Shown: positions 53,625 to 63,954, counted from the stretch's first letter. The stretch: DNA of 64,000 nucleotides from Sphingomonas metalli (GCF_014641735.1 NZ_BMIH01000003.1:124001-188000); one strand, 5' to 3'. Numbers and translations: made by a program. Notes: a model not told the origin generated them from the sequence alone.

Positions 53625-55886
53625 TCATGTCCGATTCTGAATGAGTGCGGCGAGCTGGCCCTCCCCTGCCGGCTCGGTAGCGGGTACGCCCGTGTCGCGC
53701 GCGGCGAGACGGGCGGCGTCGAAGATGATCGTCACGATCGTGCCGCCGCCCGGGCGATCGGCGAAGGCGATCGTGCCGCCATGTTCTTCGACGATCTTCT
53801 TGACGATGGCGAGGCCCAGGCCCGTGCCCCGCGCGCGCGTCGTCATATAGGGCTCGACGATCCGGTCGCGCGCCTCGGGCAGGCCGATGCCGTTGTCGGC
53901 GACGGTCAGCACCACCTCGCCGGGTTGCGGGGCAGACAGGGTCAGCACCACCTCGCCCGCCTCGCCATCGGGCAGGCGACCCCGACCCTCGATGGCCTCG
54001 ACGGCGTTCTTCACGATGTTCGTGAGCGCCTGGCCGATCTGGCGGCGATCGCAGACGAGCAGCGGCGCGGGATCCTCGTGCTCGAGCCGGAAGTGAATCG
54101 CCGGGTGAGCCACCTCGTGGAGGAACAGGACCTCGCGCGCGGTGTCGAGTAGCGGCTCCTGCCGGAAGACCGGTTTGGGCATGCGCGCGAAGGACGAGAA
54201 TTCGTCGACCATCCGCCGCAGGTCGCCGACCTGCCGGACGATGGTCTCGGTCAGGCGGCCGAACGTGCCGTCGTCGCTCGCCTCGACCCGTGCGCCATAG
54301 CGGCGCTGGAGCCGCTCCGCCGCGAGCTGGATCGGAGTCAGCGGGTTCTTGATCTCGTGCGCGATCCGGCGGGCGACATCGGCCCAGGCGGCGCGGCGCT
54401 GGTCGGACAGCTGCTCGGTCACGTCGTCGAAGGTCAGGATGGGGCCACGGTCGATCTCGGCGTAACGCACTGCGAGCGTGCGGGTGCCGCGCCGCCAGCC
54501 ATGGATCTGGATCACCGCTTCGCGCGTCCCCTCGCGGACCAGCGCGTCGAGTTCGGGCGCGACATCGGCGAGCGCGCGACCGACCAGCCCCGCACTGTCC
54601 GCATCGAGCAGCGCGCCGGCCGACGCGTTGGCGATGCTGACGACGCGGTCCTCGGTCGTGGCGATCACCCCTGCCGACACGCCGGCCATCACCGCCTCGA
54701 TCAGGGCGCGACGGCTCTCAAGCTGGTCGTTGGCGGTCAGCAACTCGGTATTCTGTTCCTGCAACCGCCTTGTCATTTGGTTGAAGGCGTTGGCGAGCGT
54801 GCCGACCTCGTCGCGGCTGCGGGGATCGGGGACCCGGGCGGAGAGATCGCCCGCGGTGACCCGCCGCGCCGCATCGACCAGCTGGCCGACCGGCCGCACG
54901 AGCCGATCCGCGACCGCGAGTGCGATCCAGACCGCGATGCCGACGATGACGAACGAGATCGCCAGCAGCGCCGCATTGAACTTGAGCTGGAGGCTCCGCG
55001 CCCGCGCGATCAGCGCGCGATAGTCGCGCAGCACGTCGCGGGCCCGGGTCGACTGCTCGCTCATGAAGCGCATGTCGGACAGGCGCCCGGCATAGAGATA
55101 GGCCTCGTCCATGCCGGGCAGCCGCGTCACCACCTGGATGCGTTGGCCGGTGTCCGTCACCACGAACGGGTCGCCGCGCTTCAGGGCGTCGATCTTCCGC
55201 TGGTCGATGACCTGGCTGAGGTCGCGATCATATGGGTTCACCAGCGCGATCGACCGGATGCCGCCACGCCCGCCCGCATAGAAGATGGCCGCCTCGTTGA
55301 GATTGCGCTGGTAGACCTGACGGGCAAAGTAGAGCTGAAATTCGGGGCTGTCGGGCGCTTCCTGCTCCAGCGTCGCGGCCAGGTCGCTCGCCATGGCCGA
55401 GGCCTCGCTGGTCCAGCGATCGATGCTCATCTGATAGGCGGTGGTGGCCAGCCCGGTCGCATTGTTGATCATGCCCCGTGCCTGGTCCGAATACCAGAAC
55501 TGCACGCCATATTGGAACAAGAGCGAGGCGACGATCGTCACCAGCAGGATCGGCACCGCCGCCACGGTGGAGAACAACGCGACGAGCCGCACGTGCAGCC
55601 GCCCCTCGCCGCCGACCGGACTGGACGCTGCACGCTTCTTGGCGATCCGCCGCCCGACCAGCATCAGCAGCAGGATGCCCGGCACGAGGTTGGCGACGAG
55701 GAGCAGCGCAACGAAGGGCGGCGGGATCAGCCGGCGCGGGTCGTTCGCTCCGGCCAGCAACAGATAGCTGGTGATGGCGACGGCGACGGTGATCGCGAGC
55801 ACCAGCAGCTCGACCGCCGGCGTGATCGTCAGCCGGCGCCGCGGGTACGCGTCTTCCATGTCAGCAGGCGTCGCGGTTGCGATCAT
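53625..55886 (-). CDS. ntrY: NtrY sensor histidine kinase (753 aa)
   Basis: Membrane sensor kinase partner of NtrX. Four hydrophobic spans lie in the N-terminal 130 residues or flank a periplasmic region ending near residue 325, followed by HAMP (VRPVGQLVDAARRVTAGDLSARV), a PAS domain, the H-box ARRIAHEIKNPLTPIQLAAE with the phospho-His, and the catalytic domain (N-box NIVKNAVEAIEG, G-boxes DNGIGLPE and GTGLGLAI). The ATG at 55886 is used; ATG 55859 is an alternative. The signal it senses is not settled; redox or nitrogen cues are reported for relatives. Confidence 0.94.
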   Translation of the reverse strand: MIATATPADMEDAYPRRRLTITPAVELLVLAITVAVAITSYLLLAGANDPRRLIPPPFVALLLVANLVPGILLLMLVGRRIAKKRAASSPVGGEGRLHVRLVALFSTVAAVPILLVTIVASLLFQYGVQFWYSDQARGMINNATGLATTAYQMSIDRWTSEASAMASDLAATLEQEAPDSPEFQLYFARQVYQRNLNEAAIFYAGGRGGIRSIALVNPYDRDLSQVIDQRKIDALKRGDPFVVTDTGQRIQVVTRLPGMDEAYLYAGRLSDMRFMSEQSTRARDVLRDYRALIARARSLQLKFNAALLAISFVIVGIAVWIALAVADRLVRPVGQLVDAARRVTAGDLSARVPDPRSRDEVGTLANAFNQMTRRLQEQNTELLTANDQLESRRALIEAVMAGVSAGVIATTEDRVVSIANASAGALLDADSAGLVGRALADVAPELDALVREGTREAVIQIHGWRRGTRTLAVRYAEIDRGPILTFDDVTEQLSDQRRAAWADVARRIAHEIKNPLTPIQLAAERLQRRYGARVEASDDGTFGRLTETIVRQVGDLRRMVDEFSSFARMPKPVFRQEPLLDTAREVLFLHEVAHPAIHFRLEHEDPAPLLVCDRRQIGQALTNIVKNAVEAIEGRGRLPDGEAGEVVLTLSAPQPGEVVLTVADNGIGLPEARDRIVEPYMTTRARGTGLGLAIVKKIVEEHGGTIAFADRPGGGTIVTIIFDAARLAARDTGVPATEPAGEGQLAALIQNRT

Positions 55887-55939
55887 CGGACCGGCCGTAC
55901 AGCCTCCATTGTTGCATTAAAACCACATAATTCGCCAAC

Positions 55940-57373
55940 TCAGCTTTTCGCTGTTCCATTCCGACCCGGCACGATGCCGAGCATGTCGATCCGCTTCTTG
56001 AGAGTGTTCCGATTGATCCCCATCGCGCGCGCGGCGCGCAGCTGGTTGTGCCCGTGGCGCGACAGCATGGCCTCGATCAGCGGGCGTTCGACCTCGCCGA
56101 TGACGCGATCGTACAGCGTGCCGTCCTCGAGCGCCTCCGGTCGCTCGCGGGCGATCCGGTCGATCAGCGCACGGACGGCCGCGTCGAGATCCGGATCGAC
56201 CGCCGAGGCCTCGACGGGAGCTGTCCCGAACATCGCGCGTACCGCCGGAGCATCGATCGTCTCGTCGCGCGACAGCACCGCCAGTCGACGCATCAGGTTT
56301 TCGAGCTCGCGGACGTTGCCCGGCCAGTCATAGGCCTGCAACGCCGCGATCGCCTCGGCCGAAAGCCGCCGGCGGGGCAGGCCCTGTTCCGCGGCGCGGG
56401 TCAGGAAATGCTGGGCCAGGAGCGGCACGTCCTGACGCCGTTCGCGCAGGGCGGGCAGCGTCACGGGAACGACGTTGAGCCGGTAGTACAGATCCTCGCG
56501 GAACTGCCCCGTCCGCACCTGATCGGCGAGGTCGCGATTGGTCGCGGCGACGATCCGGGCCTCGGCACGGATCGTCCGGGTGCCGCCGACCGTGGTGAAT
56601 TCCCCCGTCTGGAGCACGCGCAGCAACCGGGTCTGGGCCTCGAGCGGCATGTCCCCGATCTCGTCCAAAAACAGCGTGCCCCCGCCCGCCTGCTCGAAGC
56701 GGCCCGCCGTCCGCTGCGCCGCGCCGGTGAACGCTCCGCGCTCGTGGCCGAACAGCTCCGCCTCGATCAGTTCGCGTGGGATCGCGGCCATGTTGATCGC
56801 GACGAAGGCATTGGCCCGCCGCGGTCCGAGATCGTGGATCGCCCGCGCGACGAGCTCCTTGCCGGTCCCCGATTCGCCGGAGACGAGGACGGTCAGATCG
56901 TTCGACACGACGCGGGCGATCACCCGGTACACGTCCTGCATCGCCGGCGAGCGCCCGATCAGCGGCAGCGCGGCGTCCTCCGCCAGGCCGTCGGGTTCCG
57001 CCGAGCCGCCCCGCCCGCGGGCCAGCGCGCCATCGACCGCGCGGGCCAGCGCGTCGAGGTCGAAGGGCTTGGGCAGATATTCATAGGCGCCGGCCTCGTT
57101 GGCGCGCACCGCGGTGGTCAGCGTGTTGCGCGCCGACAGGATGATGACCGGCAATTCCGGGAATCGGGCCCGCACGTCGCGCATCCGCTCGATGCCGTCG
57201 CCGTCGGGCAGCACCACGTCGCTGACCAGAACGTCGGGCACTCCCTGTGCCAGCTGGCGATCGAGCGCGGTCAGGCTGTCGACCGAGGTCACGTCGTGCC
57301 CCGCGCGACGCAAGGCCTGGCCCACGACCATGCGGATCGCGGCATCGTCGTCGCACACCAGAATTCGGCTCAT
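55940..57373 (-). CDS. ntrC: NtrC nitrogen response regulator (477 aa)
   Basis: Sigma-54 activator of nitrogen-assimilation genes. The receiver has Asp52 as phosphorylation site and Lys102. The AAA+ domain shows Walker A GESGTGKE (166-173), GAFTGA (213-218) and GGGTLFLDEIGDMP. The C-terminus has a FIS-type DNA-binding helix (HNQLRAARAMGINRNTLKKR). It overlaps the ntrB stop by 4 nt, so kinase and regulator are co-made. The 53-nt gap to ntrY is short enough for one transcript. Confidence 0.96.
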   Translation of the reverse strand: MSRILVCDDDAAIRMVVGQALRRAGHDVTSVDSLTALDRQLAQGVPDVLVSDVVLPDGDGIERMRDVRARFPELPVIILSARNTLTTAVRANEAGAYEYLPKPFDLDALARAVDGALARGRGGSAEPDGLAEDAALPLIGRSPAMQDVYRVIARVVSNDLTVLVSGESGTGKELVARAIHDLGPRRANAFVAINMAAIPRELIEAELFGHERGAFTGAAQRTAGRFEQAGGGTLFLDEIGDMPLEAQTRLLRVLQTGEFTTVGGTRTIRAEARIVAATNRDLADQVRTGQFREDLYYRLNVVPVTLPALRERRQDVPLLAQHFLTRAAEQGLPRRRLSAEAIAALQAYDWPGNVRELENLMRRLAVLSRDETIDAPAVRAMFGTAPVEASAVDPDLDAAVRALIDRIARERPEALEDGTLYDRVIGEVERPLIEAMLSRHGHNQLRAARAMGINRNTLKKRIDMLGIVPGRNGTAKS

Positions 57374-58434
57374 GTCGCGGCCCTGGGCAGGAGGAGGCGG
57401 AGCACGGTGCAGGGCGGCTCCCCTTCCCGCGCATATTGGACCAGCCCGCCCATGTCGCGGACCAGCTTGTCGACCAGTGACAGACCCAGCCCCTGCCCCT
57501 CCGGCTTGCCCGACACGAAGGGGTCGAAGAGATGCTCGGCGATATCGGGCGGCGCTCCGGGCCCGTTGTCCAGGACGCAGATCTCGATCGGCAGCGGAAC
57601 GCGGCGGCCGTCGGGACCGCCCGAGCGGGTGATGCCGTGGCGATAGGCGGTGGTGATGGTGATCGACGGCGTCCGTTCGGCCGCAACCGCCTCGCGCGCG
57701 TTCTTCAGAAGGTTGATCACGATCTGGGTCAGGGCGTCCCGGTTGACCAGCGCCGGGGGCAGCGAGGGATCGTAGCGTTCCTCGATCCGCACGCCCCGCC
57801 CGAAGCCGGCCAGCGCGAGGTTCCGGGCATGGGTCAGGAGCGGATAGATATTTTCCGCCATCAGGGGCAGCGGGCGGGTGTCGCCGAACTCCTGCATCCG
57901 GTCGATCAACCCGGCGATGCGATCGACCTCGGTGGTGATCAGCCGGGTCAGCTCGTTGTCGCCGAGCAGCTGCGCTGCGCCGCGGATGCCGGACAGGGGG
58001 TTGCGGATCTCGTGCGCCAGCATCGCCGCGGCGCCCACCGCCGCGCGGGCGCCGGCCGACTGCTCGCTCGCCCGGCCGAGCCGCCGCGAACTGGCCGCAT
58101 TGTGCAGCGTCACCACTCGCCAGCCCGGATGATCGGCGATCTGCGCCTCGATGAAGTCGACGCGCATCCGCACGCCGCGTGCCGTCGCGATCTCGACGTC
58201 GTAGACCGCGAAGCCGAAGCCGTCATGCGTCTCCCGCCCCTCGGGCGGCGGCAGGATGGCGGTGAGCGGCTGTCCGATCATCAGTCGCTCGGACAGGTTC
58301 AGCGTCTGCTCGGCCAGCGCATTGGCGTGGGCGATCCGGTCGTCGGGGCCGATCACCAGCGCGGCGACGGGAAGCGCCGCAAACAGATCAGCGAAACCCG
58401 GCCGTCCGCGCCGGGGGGCGTCAGGCCGCTGCAA
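57370..58434 (-). CDS. ntrB: NtrB nitrogen sensor histidine kinase (354 aa)
   Basis: Soluble kinase/phosphatase acting on NtrC, controlled by PII proteins in relatives. A PAS domain covers about residues 15-110 ([19 protein letters not shown]), the H-box is [19 protein letters not shown] with the phosphorylated His, then the N-box [10 protein letters not shown] and G-boxes DNGPGAPP and GQGLGLSLV. No membrane span. The frame is open to 58500, but TTG 58434 is taken as the start; it overlaps the dusB stop by 14 nt and places the PAS domain at the usual distance. Confidence 0.9.
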   Translation of the reverse strand: MQRPDAPRRGRPGFADLFAALPVAALVIGPDDRIAHANALAEQTLNLSERLMIGQPLTAILPPPEGRETHDGFGFAVYDVEIATARGVRMRVDFIEAQIADHPGWRVVTLHNAASSRRLGRASEQSAGARAAVGAAAMLAHEIRNPLSGIRGAAQLLGDNELTRLITTEVDRIAGLIDRMQEFGDTRPLPLMAENIYPLLTHARNLALAGFGRGVRIEERYDPSLPPALVNRDALTQIVINLLKNAREAVAAERTPSITITTAYRHGITRSGGPDGRRVPLPIEICVLDNGPGAPPDIAEHLFDPFVSGKPEGQGLGLSLVDKLVRDMGGLVQYAREGEPPCTVLRLLLPRAAT

Positions 58435-59431
58435 GCCGCTCCCCCGACCCGCGCCACGGCGCGTAGAAGTCGGCCAGCATCGCCTTGACCCGGCCGGCAT
58501 CCGGTTCCTGGTTCACGGCGTTGCGGAACTCGGCCGACCCCGGCAGCCCCTTCGTATACCAGCCGATATGCTTGCGAGCCATGTTGACGCCCGTCATCGT
58601 GCCATAGTGCGAGAGCATCGCGTCATAATGTTCGACGATCGCCTGATATTGCGCATCGAGGTCGGGGTCGGGGACACGACGCCCCTCCGACAGCCAGGTC
58701 ATCACCTGTCCGAGCAGCCACGGCCGACCATAGGCGCCCCGGCCGATCATCAGACCATCCGCCCCCGACTGGTCGAGCGCCGCCTCCGCATCCTCGATCG
58801 AGCAGATGTCGCCGTTGACGATCACCGGTACCGAGACGGCCTCCTTCACGCCGCGCACGAAGCGCCAGTCGGCCTGGCCCTTGTACATCTGGTTGCGGGT
58901 GCGGCCGTGCACCGTCACCATCCTGACGCCCAGATCCTCCGCGATCCGCGCGAGCTCGGGTGCATTGAGGCTGTCGTGACACCAGCCCATCCGCATCTTC
59001 AGCGTGACCGGCGCGCGCACCGCCTTGACGATCGCGTCGATCAGCGAGGCCGCCAGCGTCAGGTCGCGCATCAGCGCCGATCCGGCATCGCCGTTCGTCA
59101 CCTTGCGCACGGGGCAACCCATGTTGATGTCGATGATCGCCGCACCGCGATCCTCGGCCAGCTTCGCCGCCTCCGCCATCTCATAGGGCGTGCAGCCGAC
59201 CAGCTGCATCGAGACGGGCTCTTCCGACAGGTGCCAGGCTGCCTTCTGGAGCGATTGCCGCGTCTCGCGGATCGCCGCCTGGCTGGCGATCATCTCGGTG
59301 ACGTTGAGGCCCGAGCCGTAGCGGCGGACCAGTGTGCGGAACGGCATGTCGGTGACGCCCGTCATCGGGGCGAGTACGACGGGACAATCGATCCGGACAT
59401 CGCCGATCTGGATGGGAGAAAGCGGGCGCAT
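58421..59431 (-). CDS. dusB: tRNA-dihydrouridine synthase DusB (336 aa)
   Basis: FMN-dependent enzyme reducing uridines in t[15 protein letters not shown] is the FMN-binding N-terminus, [11 protein letters not shown] carries the catalytic Cys, [17 protein letters not shown] the substrate loop, and [15 protein letters not shown] the phosphate-binding site. The start is ATG (complement of 59429-59431); upstream in-frame residues to 59605 are not family-like. It heads the dusB-ntrBC-ntrYX-hfq-hflX run and is divergent from ispDF. Confidence 0.95.
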   Translation of the reverse strand: MRPLSPIQIGDVRIDCPVVLAPMTGVTDMPFRTLVRRYGSGLNVTEMIASQAAIRETRQSLQKAAWHLSEEPVSMQLVGCTPYEMAEAAKLAEDRGAAIIDINMGCPVRKVTNGDAGSALMRDLTLAASLIDAIVKAVRAPVTLKMRMGWCHDSLNAPELARIAEDLGVRMVTVHGRTRNQMYKGQADWRFVRGVKEAVSVPVIVNGDICSIEDAEAALDQSGADGLMIGRGAYGRPWLLGQVMTWLSEGRRVPDPDLDAQYQAIVEHYDAMLSHYGTMTGVNMARKHIGWYTKGLPGSAEFRNAVNQEPDAGRVKAMLADFYAPWRGSGERLAAA

Positions 59432-59513
59432 CGGTCTGCCTGAAAAACGGGCAGCCCCTAGCCTGTCACGCCCTGTCTGGCAAGCGCGGCCCGGCTCGGC
59501 TAGGCGGCGCGCG

Positions 59514-60650
59514 ATGAGTCGCACCGCTGCCCTGATCGTCGCTGCGGGCCGGGGGCTGCGCGCCGGCTCGACCCTTCCGAAGCAGTTCGCCAGGGTCGCC
59601 GGCAAGCCGCTGGTCGCGCATGCCTATGATGCCTTCGCCAGCCACCCTGCCGTCGATCGCGTGATCGTGATGGTCGCACAGGGGCAGGAGGCGATGGCGC
59701 GCGAGGTTCTGGGGCCGGGCGCGACGATCCTGATCGGGGGAGCCGAGCGGCGCGACACGGTGGCGCTGGGTATCGCGGCGCTCGGCGATGCCGTCGAGCG
59801 CGTGCTGGTTCACGACGCCGCCCGCCCCTTCGTCCCGGCAGCGGTGATCGATCGGGTCCTCACGGCGCTCGACGATGCGGACGGCGTGGTTCCCGCCCTC
59901 CCCGTCGTCGACACGCTCTGCAGGGAGGATGCCGGCGTCGTCGACCGTGCCGGCCTCCACCGGGTGCAGACGCCGCAGGGATTCCGGCTCGCCCGCCTCG
60001 TCGAGGCGCATGCAGGCTGGCCTGCCGCGGCGGTCGCGACGGACGACGCGCAGATGGTGCGGCGGCTTGGCGGGCGCGTCGTTCTGGTGCAGGGCGATCC
60101 GATGCTCGAAAAAGTCACCTATCCCGAGGATTTCGCTGCGGCCGAGGCGCGGCTACGCTGGGAGACGCGGAGTGCGTCCGGCTATGACGTGCATCGACTG
60201 GAGGATGGCGAGGAGTTGTGGCTCGGCGGCATCCTGATCCCGCACGACCGAGGCCTTTCGGGCCATTCGGACGCGGATGTCGCGCTCCATGCGCTGACCG
60301 ACGCGTTGCTCGGTACGATCGCGGCCGGCGACATCGGCACCCACTTCCCGCCGAGCGACATGCAGTGGAAGGGAGCCTCGTCCGACCGGTTTCTGGCGCA
60401 TGCGGGCAAGCTGATCGCGGATCAGGGCGGCCGGATCGACTTCGTCGACCTGACGATCATCTGCGAGGCGCCGAAGATTGGACCGCACCGCTCCGCGATG
60501 GTCGCGCGGATCGCCGAGATCCTCGGCCTCCATCCCGCTCGGGTGAGCCTGAAGGCGACGACGACCGAACGGCTGGGCTTCACCGGTCGCGGCGAAGGCA
60601 TCGCGGCGCAAGCCGTCGCGACCGTCAGCCTGCCCGGCCTGCCGCGATGA
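59514..60650 (+). CDS. ispDF: Bifunctional IspD/IspF of the MEP pathway (378 aa)
   Basis: A fused enzyme catalysing two non-consecutive MEP steps. The IspD half (residues 1-225) has [21 protein letters not shown], the CTP-binding loop, and [11 protein letters not shown]. The IspF half (226-378) begins [11 protein letters not shown] with its metal Asp/His pair, followed by [18 protein letters not shown] and [16 protein letters not shown]. This fusion is frequent in alphaproteobacteria. ATG 59514 is used. The stop overlaps the ATG of the following small periplasmic protein gene (ATGA). Confidence 0.96.
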   Translation: MSRTAALIVAAGRGLRAGSTLPKQFARVAGKPLVAHAYDAFASHPAVDRVIVMVAQGQEAMAREVLGPGATILIGGAERRDTVALGIAALGDAVERVLVHDAARPFVPAAVIDRVLTALDDADGVVPALPVVDTLCREDAGVVDRAGLHRVQTPQGFRLARLVEAHAGWPAAAVATDDAQMVRRLGGRVVLVQGDPMLEKVTYPEDFAAAEARLRWETRSASGYDVHRLEDGEELWLGGILIPHDRGLSGHSDADVALHALTDALLGTIAAGDIGTHFPPSDMQWKGASSDRFLAHAGKLIADQGGRIDFVDLTIICEAPKIGPHRSAMVARIAEILGLHPARVSLKATTTERLGFTGRGEGIAAQAVATVSLPGLPR

Positions 60651-61171
60651 AGGGCGTCACCGCCATCCTCGCCGGGCTTGCGCTGCTCGCCGGTCCCGCC
60701 GAAGCGCAGCGGCGCTGCGTCACCGATGCCGAGGCCGAATCGCTCGCGCTGGTCGCCCTGCCCGAGATCCTCCGGGAGACGGGGCGGGTCTGCGCGGCAC
60801 GCCTGCCGTCCGCCAGCCTGATCCGCCGCGCCGACAGTCCGCTGATCGTCCGCTACCAGGCGGCGGCGGATCGCGCCTGGCCCGATGCCAAGGCGGCGAT
60901 CGTCCAGCTCAGCGATCCCGCGGTGGAGATGCTGCTCCAGTCCGACTATGCCCGCCCGGTCATCACCAGCGTCGTGGTGCCGCAGATCGTCGGCCGGATC
61001 GATCTGGGCGATTGCGCCACCGTCGATCGGCTGGTGACGCAGCTCGAGCCTCTGTCGCCGCGCAACACCGCCTCGATCGTCGTCACGGTCCTACGCTATC
61101 TCAAGGCCGACCGCGCACGCGCCGGCAAGGCCGCGGTCCCGCAGCTCCCCCTCTGTCCGGTACAGCCATGA
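60647..61171 (+). CDS. Small periplasmic protein of unknown function (174 aa)
   Basis: Family not recognised. A signal peptide ([19 protein letters not shown]) is followed by a mature helical protein of about 155 residues with four cysteines (CVTD, VCAAR, GDCATV, LPLCPV), which could form two disulfides. It overlaps ispDF upstream and the amidase gene downstream (both by 4 nt), so it is firmly within this operon. Confidence 0.78.
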   Translation: MKGVTAILAGLALLAGPAEAQRRCVTDAEAESLALVALPEILRETGRVCAARLPSASLIRRADSPLIVRYQAAADRAWPDAKAAIVQLSDPAVEMLLQSDYARPVITSVVVPQIVGRIDLGDCATVDRLVTQLEPLSPRNTASIVVTVLRYLKADRARAGKAAVPQLPLCPVQP

Positions 61172-61701
61172 CCGATACGCTCCTTCCGACCCAGCTGACC
61201 GATCTCGCCCGGCGGGTCATCGACGAGAACCGCGCCGCGGGCCGTCGCATCGCGGTGGCGGAAAGCTGCACCGGCGGTCTCGTCGCCGCGGCCCTGACCG
61301 AGGTGCCCGGCTCGTCGGACGTGCTGGAAGCCTCGATCGTCACCTATTCGAACGAGGCGAAGGCGAAGCTGCTGCGCGTCAGCATGGACGTGCTGGAAAC
61401 CTTCGGCGCCGTGTCGGTCGCGGTTGCGTGGAGCATGGCGCGCGGCGCGCAGGAGGCAACCGGTGCCGACGTCGCCGTGGCGATCACGGGTATCGCCGGT
61501 CCGGGCGGCGGATCCGAGAAGAAGCCGGTCGGCACCGTCGTCTTCGGGGTGGCGGAAAAGGGCGTCGATCCCGACGACATCCATGCCGACAAGCGCCAGT
61601 TCGACCCGGGCCTGGGTCGCGGGGCGATCCGGCTTCAGGCGGCGTTGTGCGCGCTGGAGCTGTTGCTGCCGCCCGCCGCGGCCGAAGCGGAGCCCGCGTA
61701 G
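61168..61701 (+). CDS. pncC: Nicotinamide-nucleotide amidohydrolase, CinA C-terminal family (177 aa)
   Basis: Hydrolyses nicotinamide mononucleotide to nicotinate mononucleotide in pyridine salvage. [23 protein letters not shown] is the family hallmark, with the catalytic Ser and Lys region, and [21 protein letters not shown] the second. Only the amidase domain is present, as in E. coli PncC, not the full CinA. The 3' end overlaps the convergent COQ10-like gene by 67 nt. Confidence 0.9.
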   Translation: MTDTLLPTQLTDLARRVIDENRAAGRRIAVAESCTGGLVAAALTEVPGSSDVLEASIVTYSNEAKAKLLRVSMDVLETFGAVSVAVAWSMARGAQEATGADVAVAITGIAGPGGGSEKKPVGTVVFGVAEKGVDPDDIHADKRQFDPGLGRGAIRLQAALCALELLLPPAAAEAEPA

Positions 61702-62123
61702 AGCACGTCGGCCCGCGCCTCGAACGCCCCGATCATCCGCCGCAGTGCCTGGCCGAACACCTGTCCGGCCAGCATCTCGAAGACCCGGTTCTTGAAGGCG
61801 AAGTCGACCGAGAAGTCGATGTCGCAGCCCCCGTCGGCAGCGGCGCGGAAGCGCCAGTCGTTGCGAAGATACTTGAGCGGGCCGTCAACATAGTCGACGC
61901 TGATCCGCTCCGGCCGCAGCTTCTCGACACGGCTGGTGAAGGTCTCGCGCAGGCCCTTGAAGCCGACGATCATGTCGGCCAGCGTCTCGGTCTCGCCGTC
62001 CTTGCGCACGCGCATGGCGCTGACCCAGGGCAGGAACTCCGGATAGCGCTTCACGTCCGCTACCAGGTCGAACATCTGCTCCGGGCTGTAGGGCAGATGA
62101 CGGGTCTCGCTATGCTGCGGCAT
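61635..62123 (-). CDS. COQ10/RatA-like START-domain protein (162 aa)
   Basis: Polyketide-cyclase/START fold protein. [20 protein letters not shown] is the typical opening and [13 protein letters not shown] follows; the C-terminal helix includes [14 protein letters not shown]. Relatives are the ubiquinone-binding COQ10 proteins and E. coli RatA; as a single gene next to lipA, a role with quinone or respiratory function seems more likely than a toxin. The final 17 residues are low-complexity Ala/Ser and lie in the overlap with pncC. The start shares one base with the lipA stop (TGATG). Confidence 0.85.
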   Translation of the reverse strand: MPQHSETRHLPYSPEQMFDLVADVKRYPEFLPWVSAMRVRKDGETETLADMIVGFKGLRETFTSRVEKLRPERISVDYVDGPLKYLRNDWRFRAAADGGCDIDFSVDFAFKNRVFEMLAGQVFGQALRRMIGAFEARADVLYAGSASAAAGGSNSSSAHNAA

Positions 62124-63067
62124 CAGGCCCCGGCGAGCGTCCTGGCCGGCGACTTCCCGAGCTTCGCCTCGCGCGCCGCGCGCAGCCGCTCGAAATCGTC
62201 GCCGGCGTGATAGCTCGACCGGGTTAGCGGCGACGAGGCGACGAGCAGGAAGCCCTTGGCGCGCGCGATCCCGGCATAGGCGTCGAACGCCTTGGGCGTC
62301 ACGAATTCGGCGACTTTGGCATGGCGCGGCGTCGGCTGGAGATACTGGCCCATGGTCAGGAAATCGATGTCGGCCGAGCGCATGTCGTCCATCACCTGAT
62401 GCACCTCCAGCCGCTCCTCGCCCAGTCCGAGCATGATGCCCGACTTGGTGAAGATCGACGGATCGTGGCGCTTGACGCTCTCCAGCAGGCGCAGCGACGC
62501 ATAGTAGCGGGCGCCCGGGCGGATCGTGGGATAGAGCCGCGGGACGGTCTCGAGATTGTGGTTGTAGACGTCCGGCCGCGCCTCGACGATCGACTCGACG
62601 GCCGCCTGCGCCTTGTTGCGGAAGTCCGGCGTCAGGATCTCGATCGTGGTCGACGGGGTGTTCCGGCGCAGCGCCTGGATCACCTTCACGAACTGCGAAG
62701 CGCCGCCATCGGGCAGGTCGTCGCGATCGACCGAGGTGATGACGATATGGCTCAGCCCCATCTCCGCCGCGGCGACCGCGACATGCTCGGGCTCCAGCGG
62801 GTCGACCGCGCGCGGCATGCCCGTCTTCACGTTGCAGAAGGCGCAGGCGCGGGTGCAGGTGTCGCCCAGGATCATCACCGTCGCATGCTTCTTGGTCCAG
62901 CATTCGCCGATGTTGGGGCAGGCCGCCTCTTCGCACACGGTCGCGAGGCCGAGGCGGCGCATCAGCCCCTTGGTCTCGGCGAAGCCGAGCGAGGTCGGCG
63001 CCTTGACACGGATCCAGTCGGGCTTGCGGGGGCGTTCGGGCCGGGCCAGCGGTGTCATCTCGGTCAT
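62123..63067 (-). CDS. lipA: Lipoyl synthase (314 aa)
   Basis: Radical-SAM enzyme inserting two sulfurs into octanoyl groups of 2-oxoacid dehydrogenases and the glycine cleavage H protein. The auxiliary cluster motif CX4CX5C is at Cys45, 50, 56 ([12 protein letters not shown]), and the radical-SAM CX3CX2C at Cys71, 75, 78 (CTRACAFC). The C-terminal SSYHAGDD includes the Ser that ligands the auxiliary cluster. Start ATG (complement of 63065-63067) gives [18 protein letters not shown]; the frame is open to 63115. Confidence 0.97.
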   Translation of the reverse strand: MTEMTPLARPERPRKPDWIRVKAPTSLGFAETKGLMRRLGLATVCEEAACPNIGECWTKKHATVMILGDTCTRACAFCNVKTGMPRAVDPLEPEHVAVAAAEMGLSHIVITSVDRDDLPDGGASQFVKVIQALRRNTPSTTIEILTPDFRNKAQAAVESIVEARPDVYNHNLETVPRLYPTIRPGARYYASLRLLESVKRHDPSIFTKSGIMLGLGEERLEVHQVMDDMRSADIDFLTMGQYLQPTPRHAKVAEFVTPKAFDAYAGIARAKGFLLVASSPLTRSSYHAGDDFERLRAAREAKLGKSPARTLAGA

Positions 63068-63126
63068 GCGGCGCAGATAGGTGCCGGGCGGGCGAATGTC
63101 ACATGGAAAGCGCATCGCGATCGGTC

Positions 63127-63148
63127 AACATGACAGACTTGTCATGTT
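63127..63148. repeat. Perfect 9-bp inverted repeat, probable operator
   Basis: AACATGACA (63127-63135), spacer GACT, then TGTCATGTT (63140-63148). It sits between divergent lipA and the carbonic anhydrase gene and overlaps the -35 of the latter. Dimeric-regulator geometry is clear; the regulator is unknown. Confidence 0.6.
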
Positions 63149-63168
63149 TAGGGCATCGCCTGTATCGG
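63139..63168 (+). promoter_or_regulatory. Probable promoter of the carbonic anhydrase gene
   Basis: TTGTCA (63139-63144, 5 of 6), an 18-nt spacer, and TATCGG (63163-63168, 3 of 6). The -35 lies in the right arm of the inverted repeat, so binding there would block RNA polymerase. The leader to the ATG is about 70 nt. Confidence 0.45.
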
Positions 63169-63243
63169 GCTGCGGCGACCGGACGGAACCGCATGGGTCC
63201 GGTCCGGTTTCAATCGGAAACCATCAACGGAGCATGTGCGACA

Positions 63244-63873
63244 ATGACCGACTTCACCGATCTGATCGACGGCTACTATCGTTTCCGCGGCGGCGAATGG
63301 CAGCAGGAGCGCGAACGCTGGAGCGAGCTGGCGACGGGGCAGCAGCCCAAGGTGATGATCATCGCCTGCTCCGACAGCCGCGTCGAACCGGCGACCATCT
63401 TCGGTTCGCGCCCCGGCGAGGTCTTCGTGGTGCGCAACGTCGCCAATCTCGTTCCGCCCTTCGATGCCTCGGGCGGCCTGCACGGCGTGTCGGCGGCGGT
63501 CGAGTTCGCGGTCACCAAGCTGAAGGTCGAGGAGATCCTGGTGCTCGGCCATGGCGCCTGCGGCGGCGTCAACGCCTCGCTGACCCAGAGCCTCGCCGAC
63601 TCCAAGCCGGGTGAAGGCGGCTTCGTGGCCGAGTGGATCGGCCTGCTCGACGAAGCGCGCGAGAAGGTGGTGCACCAGCATGGCACCGGCCCCGAGGGGC
63701 AGACTGCGCTCGAGCAGGAGGGCGTCAAGGTCTCGATCAAGAACCTCAAGACCTTCCCCTTCATCCAGAAGGCGCTGGAAGCCGGCGAGCTCAAGATCCA
63801 CGGCGCGGTGTTCGCGATCGCCGACGGCAAGCTGCGCGTGCTGCAGGACGACGGGCGGTTCGAGGCCGCCTGA
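63244..63873 (+). CDS. can: Beta-carbonic anhydrase (209 aa)
   Basis: Zinc enzyme interconverting CO2 and bicarbonate. The zinc ligands are Cys42 in IACSDSRVEP, His103 and Cys106 in LGHGACGG; Asp44 and Arg46 form the gating dyad. The loop GSRPGEVFVVRNVAN is characteristic. ATG 63244 (MTDFTDLIDGYYRFRGG) is chosen by family N-terminus; the frame extends upstream to 63052 through the operator region. It is divergent from lipA and followed by a strong hairpin. Confidence 0.96.
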   Translation: MTDFTDLIDGYYRFRGGEWQQERERWSELATGQQPKVMIIACSDSRVEPATIFGSRPGEVFVVRNVANLVPPFDASGGLHGVSAAVEFAVTKLKVEEILVLGHGACGGVNASLTQSLADSKPGEGGFVAEWIGLLDEAREKVVHQHGTGPEGQTALEQEGVKVSIKNLKTFPFIQKALEAGELKIHGAVFAIADGKLRVLQDDGRFEAA

Positions 63874-63917
63874 TCGACTGGAGCCGTCGCCCGCCCTGGT
63901 CGGCAGGGCGGCGGCAG

Positions 63918-63945
63918 GCAGCGGCCGGGGCTCTCCGGCCGCTGC
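63918..63945. terminator. Hairpin between convergent genes
   Basis: GCAGCGGCCGG (63918-63928) pairs perfectly with CCGGCCGCTGC (63935-63945) around a 6-nt loop. It lies 45 nt after can and 10 nt after the convergent partial gene's stop. No T-run on either side; a bidirectional terminator is likely but unproven. Confidence 0.55.
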
Positions 63946-63954
63946 GCTGGCCGG

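Noticed and set aside
54357..56333. Open frame of 658 codons on the plus strand opposite ntrY and the end of ntrC
   Set aside because: Antisense shadow of histidine kinase and regulator genes with clear motifs.
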